Below, in pieces: positions 37,926 through 46,545 of a stretch of DNA of 64,000 bases. Position numbers and translations under genes: made by a program. Position 1 is the first letter of the stretch. Each line of letters starts with the position of its first letter. The DNA lies in the NCBI GenBank assembly GCA_022774645.1, contig JALFKQ010000003.1:1-64000 (forward strand), read 5' to 3'. The notes under the pieces are model-generated. The model did no database searches. It saw only the letters and a list, made by a program, of their open reading frames with translations, and had not been told where the DNA came from. Source of the stretch: Mycoplasmatota bacterium. GTDB lineage: Bacteria; Bacillota_I; Bacilli_A; RF39; UBA660.

Positions 37926-38651
37926 TTATTCAATTTCCTTTAAGAATTTTTTACTTTTAACAGTAACACCACTATAATCTTCATAATATTCACTGATTAT
38001 TCTATCAATCGCATTACTTACTTCACTATCAATATCTAAATTACTTATTTTAGAAATATCTACATAATTATAAAGTCTTAACAATTTCAATATTTTACCA
38101 TCTAATATTGGCTCATTATTTCTACAATTAGAACAAATATAACCACCTCTACTAGTACTTAATGTTACAACTTTAGTACTACCACAATTAACACAAGAAT
38201 CTAAACATAAACTTATACCAATATAATTTAAATATTGCATTTCTACTATATTAGTAATAATTTTAGAATCAAAACCATCCTCTATCTTTAAAAGTGCATT
38301 TATAAGTATTTCATAAACCTCATTATTGTTAGATTCTTTAAATACATTAGTAGCAAGTTCACATAAATAAGACATATAACTTATTCTCATAATATCACTT
38401 TTAATATTAATAAAATAATTTTTAATGTCAGCTTCTATTAAAGTAGAAAGCCCATTTTCTTTATAATAAAAATGAAATGTACCATAAGCAAACTTTTCAC
38501 TAGGAAGTCTAAGTTTACTCTTTAAACTTTTACATCCTTTAACAATACAACCTACTATTCCCATATCTTTTGTTAGAATATTAATAATTCTACTACTCTC
38601 TTTAAAAGGAATACTACTCACAACAATTCCATCTGTACTTATAATCTTCAT
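37926..38651 (-). CDS. recO: DNA repair protein RecO
   Basis: RecO loads RecA with RecF/RecR and anneals ssDNA. The N-terminal OB fold (TDGIVVSSIPFKESSRI), the central helical region and the zinc-binding CVNCGS ... CSNC (residues ~152-180) are present. Length 241 aa is normal. The ribosome-binding site is weak (AAAGTAAGT), and a hairpin lies 14 bp upstream, so expression may be low. Confidence 0.92.
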   Translation of the reverse strand: MKIISTDGIVVSSIPFKESSRIINILTKDMGIVGCIVKGCKSLKSKLRLPSEKFAYGTFHFYYKENGLSTLIEADIKNYFINIKSDIMRISYMSYLCELATNVFKESNNNEVYEILINALLKIEDGFDSKIITNIVEMQYLNYIGISLCLDSCVNCGSTKVVTLSTSRGGYICSNCRNNEPILDGKILKLLRLYNYVDISKISNLDIDSEVSNAIDRIISEYYEDYSGVTVKSKKFLKEIE

Positions 38652-38664
38652 ACTTACTTTAAAA

Positions 38665-38684
38665 GCATAAAGATAACTTTATGC
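38665..38684 (-). terminator. Hairpin between yqzL and recO
   Basis: GCATAAAG-TTAT-CTTTATGC (38665-38684 by complement) followed by TTTT on the minus strand. Likely a weak terminator or attenuator just past the yqzL stop. Confidence 0.6.
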
Positions 38685-38765
38685 TTATTTTCCTTTCTTA
38701 TATTCTAAATAATATTCTATCTTTCCAGTTTCCTTAAATTTATTCCAAGCTTTCTTTTTATTCAT
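38685..38765 (-). CDS. yqzL: YqzL-family mini-protein (26 aa)
   Basis: A 26-codon frame with AAGGAG 6 nt before the ATG. The core WNKFKETGKIEYYLEYK matches the YqzL pattern W..F..TG....YL.YK. In Bacillus, yqzL lies between era and recO, exactly as here. The product is shorter than the usual ~45 residues because both ends are trimmed. Function is unknown. Confidence 0.75.
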   Translation of the reverse strand: MNKKKAWNKFKETGKIEYYLEYKKGK

Positions 38766-38819
38766 ATCTCTCTCCTTACAATATTATATTGCAAGAAAAA
38801 TAAAATATTTATTCAAAAA

Positions 38820-39707
38820 TTAATCATTTTTTATTAAATATCCTAAATCTTTAATGAATTTTTCTTTTTCTCTCCACTTTTTAATTGTTTTACAATATAA
38901 TTCAAGATAAACTTTCATACCAAGTAATTCTTCCATATCAAGTCTAGCTTCATGACCAATAGTTTTAATCATACTTCCATTACTACCGATAATAATTTTT
39001 CTAAGTGAATCTCTATCAACAATTATATCTATATATATTTTAGCTATATTATTTTTTTCTTCATAACCAACTAATTTACAAGATATTGAATGAGGTACTT
39101 CATCATTAGTATGAATAAATATTTTTTCTCTAACTATTTCTGATAATCTAAATTCCATTTCAGCAGTAGTAGTTTCACCATCTATAAAATATTTAACATT
39201 ATCAGGTAAGTATTCTTTAAGAACTTTAATTAATCTATCAATATTATCATTCTTTAATGCTGATACTGGAATTATTTCAGCGAATTCATATAGATTTTTA
39301 TATTCATCAATCTTCTTAAGTATTTCTTCATCACTTAATTTATCAATTTTATTAAGAATTAAAAATACTGGTTTTTTTACTCCTGATAGTTTATCAATAA
39401 TAAATTGATCACCTTTTCCATACGGAACACTTGCATCTACTACTAAAAGTAATATATCAACATCATTAATTGAATAATAAGCTTGGCTATTAAGTGCTAC
39501 TCCAAGTTTATCAACTGGTTTATGAATTCCAGGAGTATCTACAAATATAATTTGAGTATCTTCTTCATTATAAATACCCTCTACTAAGTTTCTAGTTGTT
39601 TGTGGCTTTGGACTAATAATTGCAACCTTTTCTTTTATGATTTGATTTAATAATGTACTTTTACCTGTATTAGGTCTACCAATTAAACTTACAAAACCAC
39701 TTTTCAT
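38820..39707 (-). CDS. era: Ribosome assembly GTPase Era
   Basis: Era binds the 3' end of 16S rRNA and helps mature the 30S subunit. G domain: GRPNTGKS (10-17), DTPGIHK (~58), NKID (~120). The C-terminal KH domain includes IIGSNGSMIKTIGHEARLDME. Length 295 aa. It overlaps cdd by 4 bp. Confidence 0.98.
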   Translation of the reverse strand: MKSGFVSLIGRPNTGKSTLLNQIIKEKVAIISPKPQTTRNLVEGIYNEEDTQIIFVDTPGIHKPVDKLGVALNSQAYYSINDVDILLLVVDASVPYGKGDQFIIDKLSGVKKPVFLILNKIDKLSDEEILKKIDEYKNLYEFAEIIPVSALKNDNIDRLIKVLKEYLPDNVKYFIDGETTTAEMEFRLSEIVREKIFIHTNDEVPHSISCKLVGYEEKNNIAKIYIDIIVDRDSLRKIIIGSNGSMIKTIGHEARLDMEELLGMKVYLELYCKTIKKWREKEKFIKDLGYLIKND

Positions 39708-40084
39708 ACTAAATCCTCCTTAGTAAATGTAGTAGTCATTAGTTTTTCAAAACTCATAACTTCCATTTTACCATCATGAGTCATTATATTAAACATAACA
39801 TCTTTATCAAAAAACTCTAAAAATGTTTGTTTACATATATTACATGGATAACAAATTTCATCACTACTAGTCATTAAATATAATACTTTAAATTCTCTTT
39901 CACCATGACTAACAGCATTGTTAATCGCATTTCTCTCAGCACATATAGTACCACCATATGATGCGTTTTCTATATTAACACCTTCATAAAAATTACCATT
40001 TTTAGTTTCAACTATACAAGCAAAATGCATATTTGAATAAGGCGCATAACTATTCTCTAATAATTTAATTAATCTATCTTTCAT
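39704..40084 (-). CDS. cdd: Cytidine deaminase
   Basis: Deaminates cytidine for pyrimidine salvage. Zinc site CAERNA (~50-55) with catalytic Glu and PCNIC (~80-84); YAPYSNMHF-type N-terminus. Length 126 aa. Its place just upstream of era is the Bacillus arrangement. Confidence 0.96.
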   Translation of the reverse strand: MKDRLIKLLENSYAPYSNMHFACIVETKNGNFYEGVNIENASYGGTICAERNAINNAVSHGEREFKVLYLMTSSDEICYPCNICKQTFLEFFDKDVMFNIMTHDGKMEVMSFEKLMTTTFTKEDLV

Positions 40085-40092
40085 ATTCCTCC

Positions 40093-40491
40093 TTAAAATA
40101 ATGCCACTACTTTTGGCCCAAAAATAATTAATCCAACTATGATTGCAATAATAGCAAATACAAACACAGCTGCTGCAGCTGTATCTTTAGCAACCTTAGC
40201 AAGCGGATGATATTCCTCAGTAACCAAATCAACAACTGCTTCAATAGCTGTATTAATAAGTTCACAAGATATAACAAGACCCATAGTAAGCATTAATATA
40301 GCCCACTCTATACCACTTAATTTAAATATAAATGCTGCAATAGACACTACAAGAGCCATACCAACATCAAATGCTAAATTTTGCTCATTTCTATAAGCAT
40401 ACTTTAATCCTTTAATTGGATAAGTAAAACTATGAAAGAATTTCTTTATACCCTTTTGAGCCTTTCTTTCATCTCGTGATATCATATTCAT
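40093..40491 (-). CDS. dgkA: Diacylglycerol/undecaprenol kinase DgkA
   Basis: Three membrane helices and the family motifs NLAFDVG and ELINTAIEAVVDL (catalytic Glu) identify it. In gram-positives this enzyme phosphorylates undecaprenol to recycle the wall lipid carrier. AGGAGG lies 9 nt before the ATG. It overlaps the end of ybeY by 23 bp. Confidence 0.93.
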   Translation of the reverse strand: MNMISRDERKAQKGIKKFFHSFTYPIKGLKYAYRNEQNLAFDVGMALVVSIAAFIFKLSGIEWAILMLTMGLVISCELINTAIEAVVDLVTEEYHPLAKVAKDTAAAAVFVFAIIAIIVGLIIFGPKVVALF

Positions 40492-40912
40492 TTAATATTT
40501 CCTCCTCTTTTGCTCTCATTACAGCTTTATCCTCAGGAGTCATATGATCATAACCAAGTAAATGTAAAAGCCCATGAACTGCTAAATAACAAAATTCCCT
40601 CTTAATACTATGCCCATATTCTTTTGCTTGTTCAACACATCTATCATAACAAATATAGATTTCACCTAAAAATCTAATATTATCATATTCTAAATCATCT
40701 ACTTCTTCAAAAGCAAAAGATATTACATCAGTAACTGCATCCTTATCTCTATATTCTCTATTTATTTCCTGTATTCTATTTTTATCAACTATAACTATAT
40801 TAAGCATAGGATTATTAACTTTCAAATGTTTACATGCAAATCTAATAACCTTATCTAATTCACTTATATCAATATCTTCATGATTAGTTGTATTAATTAT
40901 ATAATCTTCCAT
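40469..40912 (-). CDS. ybeY: Endoribonuclease YbeY (rRNA maturation)
   Basis: YbeY matures the 16S rRNA 3' end and takes part in ribosome quality control. The zinc motif HGLLHLLGYDH (~113-123) and the DVISFAF motif are present. ATG 40912 has AAGGAG 5 nt upstream; the frame opens two codons earlier. Length 147 aa. Confidence 0.96.
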   Translation of the reverse strand: MEDYIINTTNHEDIDISELDKVIRFACKHLKVNNPMLNIVIVDKNRIQEINREYRDKDAVTDVISFAFEEVDDLEYDNIRFLGEIYICYDRCVEQAKEYGHSIKREFCYLAVHGLLHLLGYDHMTPEDKAVMRAKEEEILNEYDITR

Positions 40913-40925
40913 ACACACTCCTTAA

Positions 40926-41525
40926 CTACATAATCTTATAGACATATAAACCTATAAGAATTAATATTATAACACTAAGTACATTATAAAGCCAATCTCT
41001 TCTTAAGAATTTAGGCATATTATTTCTAATTGCATTAAGTGCAGTGTAAAGTAAGAATCCAACTATACCACCTACTATATTTAAAATTATATCATCTATA
41101 TCAAAACTTCTACCTATATAGTGTTGTACACTTTCTATTGTTAAACTTGAAAATAATGATACGAGAGTAATTGTACCAAGTCCTTTAATATTAGCATAAC
41201 TAGTAGCAAAATAACCAAGAGGTATAAATAAAACAATATTTCCAACTACTTGTTTATAAAAACTAGCACTACCTACTGGATATCTCATAATTTCTCTAAA
41301 AGGCATTAAATTTGTCCCACCACCAGGAATATCTTGACTAGTAACTAACTGGAACAACATAACCAAATATGCAAGAAATAATAAATTAAATATTTCTTCA
41401 TGAAAAACAAACTTTCTTTTATCACTTTTTAATATATAAGTAACTCTTAAAATTACAACAATCGCAACAACTATAATAAGAGTTGGTAATGACATCTTTA
41501 TAACACTTCTAATTGCTCTCTCCAT
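40926..41525 (-). CDS. VanZ-like membrane protein
   Basis: Five membrane helices with VanZ-family features: TNLMPFREI, a long stretch NIVLFIPLGY and the SFDIDDIILNIVGGIVGF segment. VanZ proteins raise low-level teicoplanin resistance in enterococci; most chromosomal members have no known function. The position between yqfD and ybeY is normally held by phoH in Firmicutes, so phoH has been lost or moved. It overlaps yqfD by 17 bp. Confidence 0.85.
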   Translation of the reverse strand: MERAIRSVIKMSLPTLIIVVAIVVILRVTYILKSDKRKFVFHEEIFNLLFLAYLVMLFQLVTSQDIPGGGTNLMPFREIMRYPVGSASFYKQVVGNIVLFIPLGYFATSYANIKGLGTITLVSLFSSLTIESVQHYIGRSFDIDDIILNIVGGIVGFLLYTALNAIRNNMPKFLRRDWLYNVLSVIILILIGLYVYKIM

Positions 41526-42663
41526 TCTCTTCTCCTATATCTTTTATTTCAGAAGCAACCCCAATTTTTTCATAAACTTTAAAAAACACTTCTAAGTTTA
41601 TTTTACTACTATTTACCTCTTTTTTCAAAACTTTTTTTGAAATAATATATTCATCACTAGAGAGCTTTTTTTCTATCTCAGAAACACTTCTATTAATTGC
41701 TTCATTATAAGCTTCTTCTTCACTTAAAATAATTTCATTATAACTATATTTTTTCTTTTCTTCTTTATATAATTTAAAAAATAAATATGGTTTATCAATA
41801 ACAATACTTTTCTTATTTATAGTATCATTACTATCATATTTACCAGTTAAAGTAAATTCATGTCCAAATATATCTAAATAATAATGATTAATAGTTTTAC
41901 CTGTATAAACATAATCTACTCTTTTAAATGGAATACTTATATTAACAGTTTTCCATGTTTCAGCATAAATAACACCATCACTATGTATCTTATCAACAAC
42001 AGTTTCATTTTTAATAACATTACCTGTTATTAATGTGTCTCCCTTTTTAACATAATCTCCTATATCAATAGCTTTACTACCACTATGAACAACAATATGT
42101 TTAATAACACCATCTTTATCCGCAACAATATCACTTGGTTCATTTCTATTTACATTATTGTTAGATTTAACTCTTGGTGTAACTTCAATATAATATTTAC
42201 AACCTTTTTCTCTTATTTCTATCCATTCTAATGTATCCTTATTATCAACAAGAATCTTATTTTTAATACTATTTAATTTATAAAAAGATACTTTCCTTTT
42301 ATATAAAGAAACATCATTATCATTTAAACTATCATTTATAATTTTGATAATGTCTTCATTATCACTATTAATCTTAATATCAAAAATAGTATTACATAAC
42401 AAAAAAAGTAACATAAAAGATATAATCAAAGATAAAAATACATATTTATTTCTATTAAAAATATCAATAACATTCTCTTTACCATAATACTTAACAATAT
42501 GACATTTATATCTTCTTCTAATATATAAATAATCATCATAAGATACAATTACTACATAATAATCATTATACTTATCAAGTGAATCATAATAAATTCTATT
42601 ATAGATTAAATAATTTAAAAACTTATTACTACATTCATTAACAATAATTTTAACTTTATTCAC
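41509..42663 (-). CDS. yqfD: Sporulation protein YqfD
   Basis: YqfD is a mother-cell (SigE-dependent in Bacillus) membrane protein required for sporulation in some species. The N-terminal ~90 residues are cytoplasmic, one membrane helix lies at ~74-92, and an extracytoplasmic domain with the motif GVIKHIVVHSGSKAI and DYVKKGDTLITG (lipoyl-like hairpin) follows. Length 384 aa is usual. It overlaps yqfC by 8 bp. Confidence 0.9.
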   Translation of the reverse strand: MNKVKIIVNECSNKFLNYLIYNRIYYDSLDKYNDYYVVIVSYDDYLYIRRRYKCHIVKYYGKENVIDIFNRNKYVFLSLIISFMLLFLLCNTIFDIKINSDNEDIIKIINDSLNDNDVSLYKRKVSFYKLNSIKNKILVDNKDTLEWIEIREKGCKYYIEVTPRVKSNNNVNRNEPSDIVADKDGVIKHIVVHSGSKAIDIGDYVKKGDTLITGNVIKNETVVDKIHSDGVIYAETWKTVNISIPFKRVDYVYTGKTINHYYLDIFGHEFTLTGKYDSNDTINKKSIVIDKPYLFFKLYKEEKKKYSYNEIILSEEEAYNEAINRSVSEIEKKLSSDEYIISKKVLKKEVNSSKINLEVFFKVYEKIGVASEIKDIGEENGESN

Positions 42664-42886
42664 AATTAAACTCTATATCCTTATATTCACCTTTAATAGA
42701 TAAATCATGCTCATCTAATCTATTAATAACCATATTATTTCCTTTAATCTTAATAGTTTTATTATTTAATTTGATTTTAATAAATGTTTCACTTATATCA
42801 ATAATTCTTATGTAATTTTTAATACATATTAAATTATTTTCTAAACAAATATAATAACTATTATTTTTAATTATATCTTTTATCAT
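42656..42886 (-). CDS. yqfC: YabP/YqfC-family sporulation protein
   Basis: A 76-residue beta-rich protein of the YabP/YqfC family (ICIKNYIRIIDISETFIKIKL, shortened here: IRIIDIS...IKIKL; NNMVINRLDEHDLSIKG). It starts the yqfC-yqfD sporulation pair. There is no Shine-Dalgarno sequence; CATATTAT, which fits a SigE-type -10 (CATAnnnT), ends 5 nt before the ATG, hinting at a leaderless SigE-driven mRNA. The -35 is not clear. Confidence 0.82.
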   Translation of the reverse strand: MIKDIIKNNSYYICLENNLICIKNYIRIIDISETFIKIKLNNKTIKIKGNNMVINRLDEHDLSIKGEYKDIEFNCE

Positions 42887-42924
42887 ATTAAATAATATGT
42901 ACTATATAAAAATTTAGAAATTAA

Positions 42925-42951
42925 AAAACATTTAAATGAATTAAATGTTTT
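42925..42951 (-). terminator. Terminator after the DUF6273 gene
   Basis: 11-bp stem (42925-42935 with 42941-42951), T run on the minus strand. Confidence 0.75.
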
Positions 42952-42956
42952 ATTAA

Positions 42957-44177
42957 TTAACCTATTCTAAATGCTGGACTAACTCCGTAATTATTTGTAG
43001 CTAGATTACTACCATTCCATGCTCCAACAGAACTTATAACGAAAAATTGTTGTGTATCATAACTAAATGCTGTTCTTAACCACCACTTATCAGCAATATT
43101 ATCTTTCATTTTAGTTGCTCCAGCTGAAGTTGAATTAGTTACACCCTCATTTTGATAATAATCTAATATTCTTGTTGAATCCTTAGCAGTATCATTAGGA
43201 TAAAACCAATCTGAATATATTTCTTTAGGTGATAGTAAATATAATTTATCTGTTGATGTAAAATTGGCTGAATCACTTCTTCCGTAACCAGAAACAACTA
43301 TTGTATCTGTTATTCCATTTTTTAATTCAGTTGGTAATGAATTATAAATACTATTATTTACAAATGTTCTTAAAGTCATTGCTGGCCATCCACCAACATT
43401 AGTATCAGTAGTATTCATTTGATAATTTGTAATTATGTCTTCAAATTCAAGTACAAATCCGCAAGCAGTTTGTGAGAAACCTGACGCAGAACATTCACTT
43501 GGTGTTGATGTATCTGCTATTCTTATAAAATTTTTTCCATATTCTCCCAAATCTACTTCTTTTGTATCTCCAACATTATAACTAGCTATATTTCCAGATT
43601 TTACATTTGCAACAATCTCTTGCCAACTATCTCTATTAAATTGTGTAGTATTTTCTTCTATGCCAAGCACTCCATTAAACTTTTTACCTTGGTTATAGTT
43701 TTGACTTGCATTTGTTTCTTTAAAAGTAAATGTAAAAGTATATTTATGAGTAATACCACTTTCTATTGAAATACTCTTACTAATTTTAGTACCATATATA
43801 GCTTTTTCTGCTATGTCTCCACAAATTCCTTCAACAGACTTATTTGCATTTAATCTTTGACATGTAGCTGATATAAACATCTCATTATTAGTAATCTCGT
43901 TTGTTAATTCTTGCCAAATAATATTATATTCTGTATCAAGTGTTCCAGTATTTTCTACTGTTACTTCTTTTGTTACTGTCCACCCTGGTTTAATATTACT
44001 ACCAACTATTTGTGGACTATCTGTATAAACAAGTTTTAATGTTCCTGCTTCTACTACCATATCTTTAGCATTCTCATTTCCTATTACAGAACTACTAAAA
44101 TATGCATAAGAAAGTCATACACTCATTAAGAATAATAAAACTATTCCAGTTACAAATAATATTCTTTTATCATTCAT
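42957..44177 (-). pseudogene. Secreted DUF6273-type surface protein, interrupted by TGA in the signal peptide
   Basis: The intact leader (AGAATAGAGG at 44185-44194) and ATG 44177 open a signal peptide (MNDKRILFVTGIVLLFLMSV). Codon 21 is TGA (44115-44117); the same frame then continues LSYAYFSSS and stays open for 385 codons to 42957. Related proteins carry SLSYAYF here, so one C-to-G change of TCA would explain it. The body has a TasA-like beta domain (~40-160) and a C-terminal DUF6273-like domain (WWLRTAF, GVSPAFRIG). The next in-frame ATG (44060) has no ribosome-binding site and no signal peptide. Nonsense mutation, sequencing error, or programmed readthrough are all possible. Confidence 0.75.
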
Positions 44178-44184
44178 ATATATC

Positions 44185-44206
44185 CCTCTATTCTGTTAAA
44201 ATTATA
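44185..44206 (-). promoter_or_regulatory. Promoter/start region with shared AGAATAGAGG (DUF6273 gene)
   Basis: TATAAT (44201-44206), 6 nt, AGAATAGAGG (44185-44194), ATG at 44177. Same layout as at 22885, 27117 and 48111. Confidence 0.6.
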
Positions 44207-44212
44207 CAATAA

Positions 44213-44238
44213 AAGAGATACTATTTCTAGTATCTCTT
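44213..44238 (-). terminator. Terminator after truA
   Basis: 11-bp perfect stem with TTTC-type loop (44213-44223 with 44228-44238) and T-rich tail on the minus strand; overlaps the truA stop. Confidence 0.75.
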
Positions 44239-44961
44239 ATCAAAATAAATCCTATTTAAATAAAGTCCAACTGGTTCAGCACATATACCAGCAGATATTC
44301 TGTTTTCACTTTTAAATATTTTATCTATATCATCAATAGTTTTTTTGCCATTATTAATGTCAAGTAAAAGTCCAACTATGTTTCTAATCATATATCTAAA
44401 AAAGCCACTTGATTCAAATCTTAAATAAAGTATTCCTTTTGTGATTTTATAATCTAATTTCAAAACTCTTTCATATGATTTTTTATCTTTATCAGATGTA
44501 AAACTTTTAAAATTATGTTTACCACTTATTTTACTTATAAATTTATCAAGTAATTCCCTTGTAATCTTTTTATTATATTGAAATATATAATCTTTATTAA
44601 TCGGATCATAATCATTCATATTAATTTTATAAATATATTCTTTTTTTATACAAGAATATCTTGAATGAAACTCTTCACTTACTATTTTTATATTCTTAAT
44701 ATATATAGATTTGTCTATTAAACTATTTATACTGTGTTTAAGTCTATCAACATTTATTTTTTTATCACTATCAAAATGACAATATTGATTAATTGCATGT
44801 ACACCTTTATCAGTTCTTGAAGTACCTATGATATTAACATTTTCATTAAATATCTTAGATACTATTTTTTCAAGTTCACCTTCAATAGTTTTTTCATTCT
44901 TTTGAATTTGATATCCATAAAACCTACTACCATCATAAGTAATATTCATTAAATATCTCAT
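44227..44961 (-). CDS. truA: tRNA pseudouridine synthase TruA
   Basis: Modifies U38-40 of tRNA. The catalytic Asp motif TSRTDKGVHA (~47-56) and YDGSRFYGYQIQ near the start are present; late motif GFFRYMIRNIVG. Length 244 aa. It ends the ecfA-ecfA-ecfT-truA operon, an order conserved across Firmicutes, and overlaps ecfT by 4 bp. Confidence 0.97.
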   Translation of the reverse strand: MRYLMNITYDGSRFYGYQIQKNEKTIEGELEKIVSKIFNENVNIIGTSRTDKGVHAINQYCHFDSDKKINVDRLKHSINSLIDKSIYIKNIKIVSEEFHSRYSCIKKEYIYKINMNDYDPINKDYIFQYNKKITRELLDKFISKISGKHNFKSFTSDKDKKSYERVLKLDYKITKGILYLRFESSGFFRYMIRNIVGLLLDINNGKKTIDDIDKIFKSENRISAGICAEPVGLYLNRIYFDKRY

Positions 44962-45713
44962 ATTACACCTTTATCCTTTAAATAAGCCAAAACTAATAAA
45001 ATATGAAATGCTGTAAAAAATATATCGTAAAAACCTACTTTATTAGTTCTAAAATTAGTCCTATATCTTCTTAAATTAAATAATTTTAACTCTCTTGAAA
45101 AAGCTATTTCTCTATTCTTTCTTCTTGTAAGTCTATGTACATTAAGATATAAATTACATACAGCATACATTCTACCAAATATATTAGTATGATAATAATC
45201 AATTCCTCTTGATGCTTGTGCTTTTAATGTTTTATGTTCAACAGTTAATAATAATGGAACATATCTAAGTATTGAATTAATTTTAAATGCAAGACCTGAT
45301 ATTGGTAAAAGCAATATATTAAAATATGATAAAAACTTTTCTATTCCATAAGCACTTTCACTAGGAGAAGTTGTATAACTTATTATATTTAAATATTCTA
45401 CTACAACAACTATTTTAGAAAGAACTACTAAACAACCACTCATATTCATTCTAAAACTAGCACAAATAAATGCTACTAAAATATATAAGTATCTTAATGA
45501 CCAAAAAGTATTCATATAAAACTTCAATGGTACAAAACTAAGTAACATCATTATAATAACTAAACCTAACATAAATAAATTTATATATAGCGAATTACAA
45601 AATATAACTAAAAATATTATTATAAGAAAATCTATTAATTTAATAACAGGATTTAGTCTATGTACAGAAGAATCAATTGGATAAAAAGAACCAAAAGAAT
45701 TTCTAGAATACAT
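44958..45713 (-). CDS. ecfT: Energy-coupling factor transporter transmembrane protein EcfT
   Basis: EcfT couples the ATPase pair to vitamin-binding S components. About five membrane helices, and the coupling-helix motif ASRGIDYY (an ARG motif, ~168). A second coupling motif (RTNKV...) is less clear. Length 251 aa. No S-component gene is next to it, as expected for a group II ECF module shared among several S components. Confidence 0.87.
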   Translation of the reverse strand: MYSRNSFGSFYPIDSSVHRLNPVIKLIDFLIIIFLVIFCNSLYINLFMLGLVIIMMLLSFVPLKFYMNTFWSLRYLYILVAFICASFRMNMSGCLVVLSKIVVVVEYLNIISYTTSPSESAYGIEKFLSYFNILLLPISGLAFKINSILRYVPLLLTVEHKTLKAQASRGIDYYHTNIFGRMYAVCNLYLNVHRLTRRKNREIAFSRELKLFNLRRYRTNFRTNKVGFYDIFFTAFHILLVLAYLKDKGVI

Positions 45714-46545
45714 CTCTATACACCCCCTTAATTAAATCATGAGTACTTGTATAGTTATATATTTCATGTCCATTTTTATTACATTCATTTATAAATGCCA
45801 CTATTGGAGGAACTTCAAGATCTAATTCATTTAAGGTATCAACATTATTAAGAATATCCTTTTCACCCTCACAAGCAAGTTTAGTCATATGCATTAAATA
45901 TACATAATCAGCTATTTGATAACAAAATGCCGTATCTTTTGAAAGTAATATTATTGTTTTTTTATATTTTGTTTTAAGAATTCTAAGTAACCTTAAAAGT
46001 TCAGTTTTATCGTTACTAGAAAGTCCAGCTGTAAATTCATCAAGTATAAGAATACTAGGATTATAAACAAGGGCACAAGCAAGTGCTACTTTTTTAGCAT
46101 CACAAAATGATAAATCTTGTGGATTCATATCCAAATAACTATCATCTAAATTAACAAGTTTAAGAGCTTCACTTGCTCTCATATCTATCTTTTCTAATTT
46201 ATATTTAAAATATTTCATTCCAAATTCTATTTCTTTTTTAACAGTGTTATTAAAAAACATATCATAAGGATTTTTATAAACATAACCTGTATCAAATCTA
46301 AGTTTATTTATATTTTTAATTCTTTTACCATTATTAACAAATCTACCTACTTTAACACTACCTTTTGTTGGAATGATTAAAGCATTAATTAAATCCCCAA
46401 TTGCTGTTTTACCACTGTTAGATGCACCTAAAAAAGCAAATATACCAGGACCTTTTATACTAAATGAAACATCATTTAATATTGTTTTTTCAAGTGGAGT
46501 AAATTCATTAACAGCAAAACTAACATGATCAAACTTTATTTCCAT
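45703..46545 (-). CDS. ECF transporter ATPase with degenerate signature (EcfA2-like)
   Basis: The fold and position fit an EcfA subunit. Walker A is intact (GASNSGKT, 40-47) and so is Walker B (LILDE, 166-170). Other motifs are altered: the signature reads LSFCD (145-149) not LSGGQ, the Q-loop Gln is Lys (VYKNPYD ~91), and the H-loop His is Lys (LSKDT ~202). It could bind ATP, but hydrolysis looks impaired. It overlaps ecfT by 11 bp and the upstream EcfA-like gene by 10 bp. Confidence 0.8.
   Translation of the reverse strand: MEIKFDHVSFAVNEFTPLEKTILNDVSFSIKGPGIFAFLGASNSGKTAIGDLINALIIPTKGSVKVGRFVNNGKRIKNINKLRFDTGYVYKNPYDMFFNNTVKKEIEFGMKYFKYKLEKIDMRASEALKLVNLDDSYLDMNPQDLSFCDAKKVALACALVYNPSILILDEFTAGLSSNDKTELLRLLRILKTKYKKTIILLSKDTAFCYQIADYVYLMHMTKLACEGEKDILNNVDTLNELDLEVPPIVAFINECNKNGHEIYNYTSTHDLIKGVYRDVF

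Noticed and set aside
44115..44117. TGA read as tryptophan (genetic code 4)
   Set aside because: The conserved tryptophans I checked (for example in DnaJ) use TGG, and several genes (sigE, the ttcA-like gene) end at TGA directly before terminators. A single internal TGA does not support a changed code.
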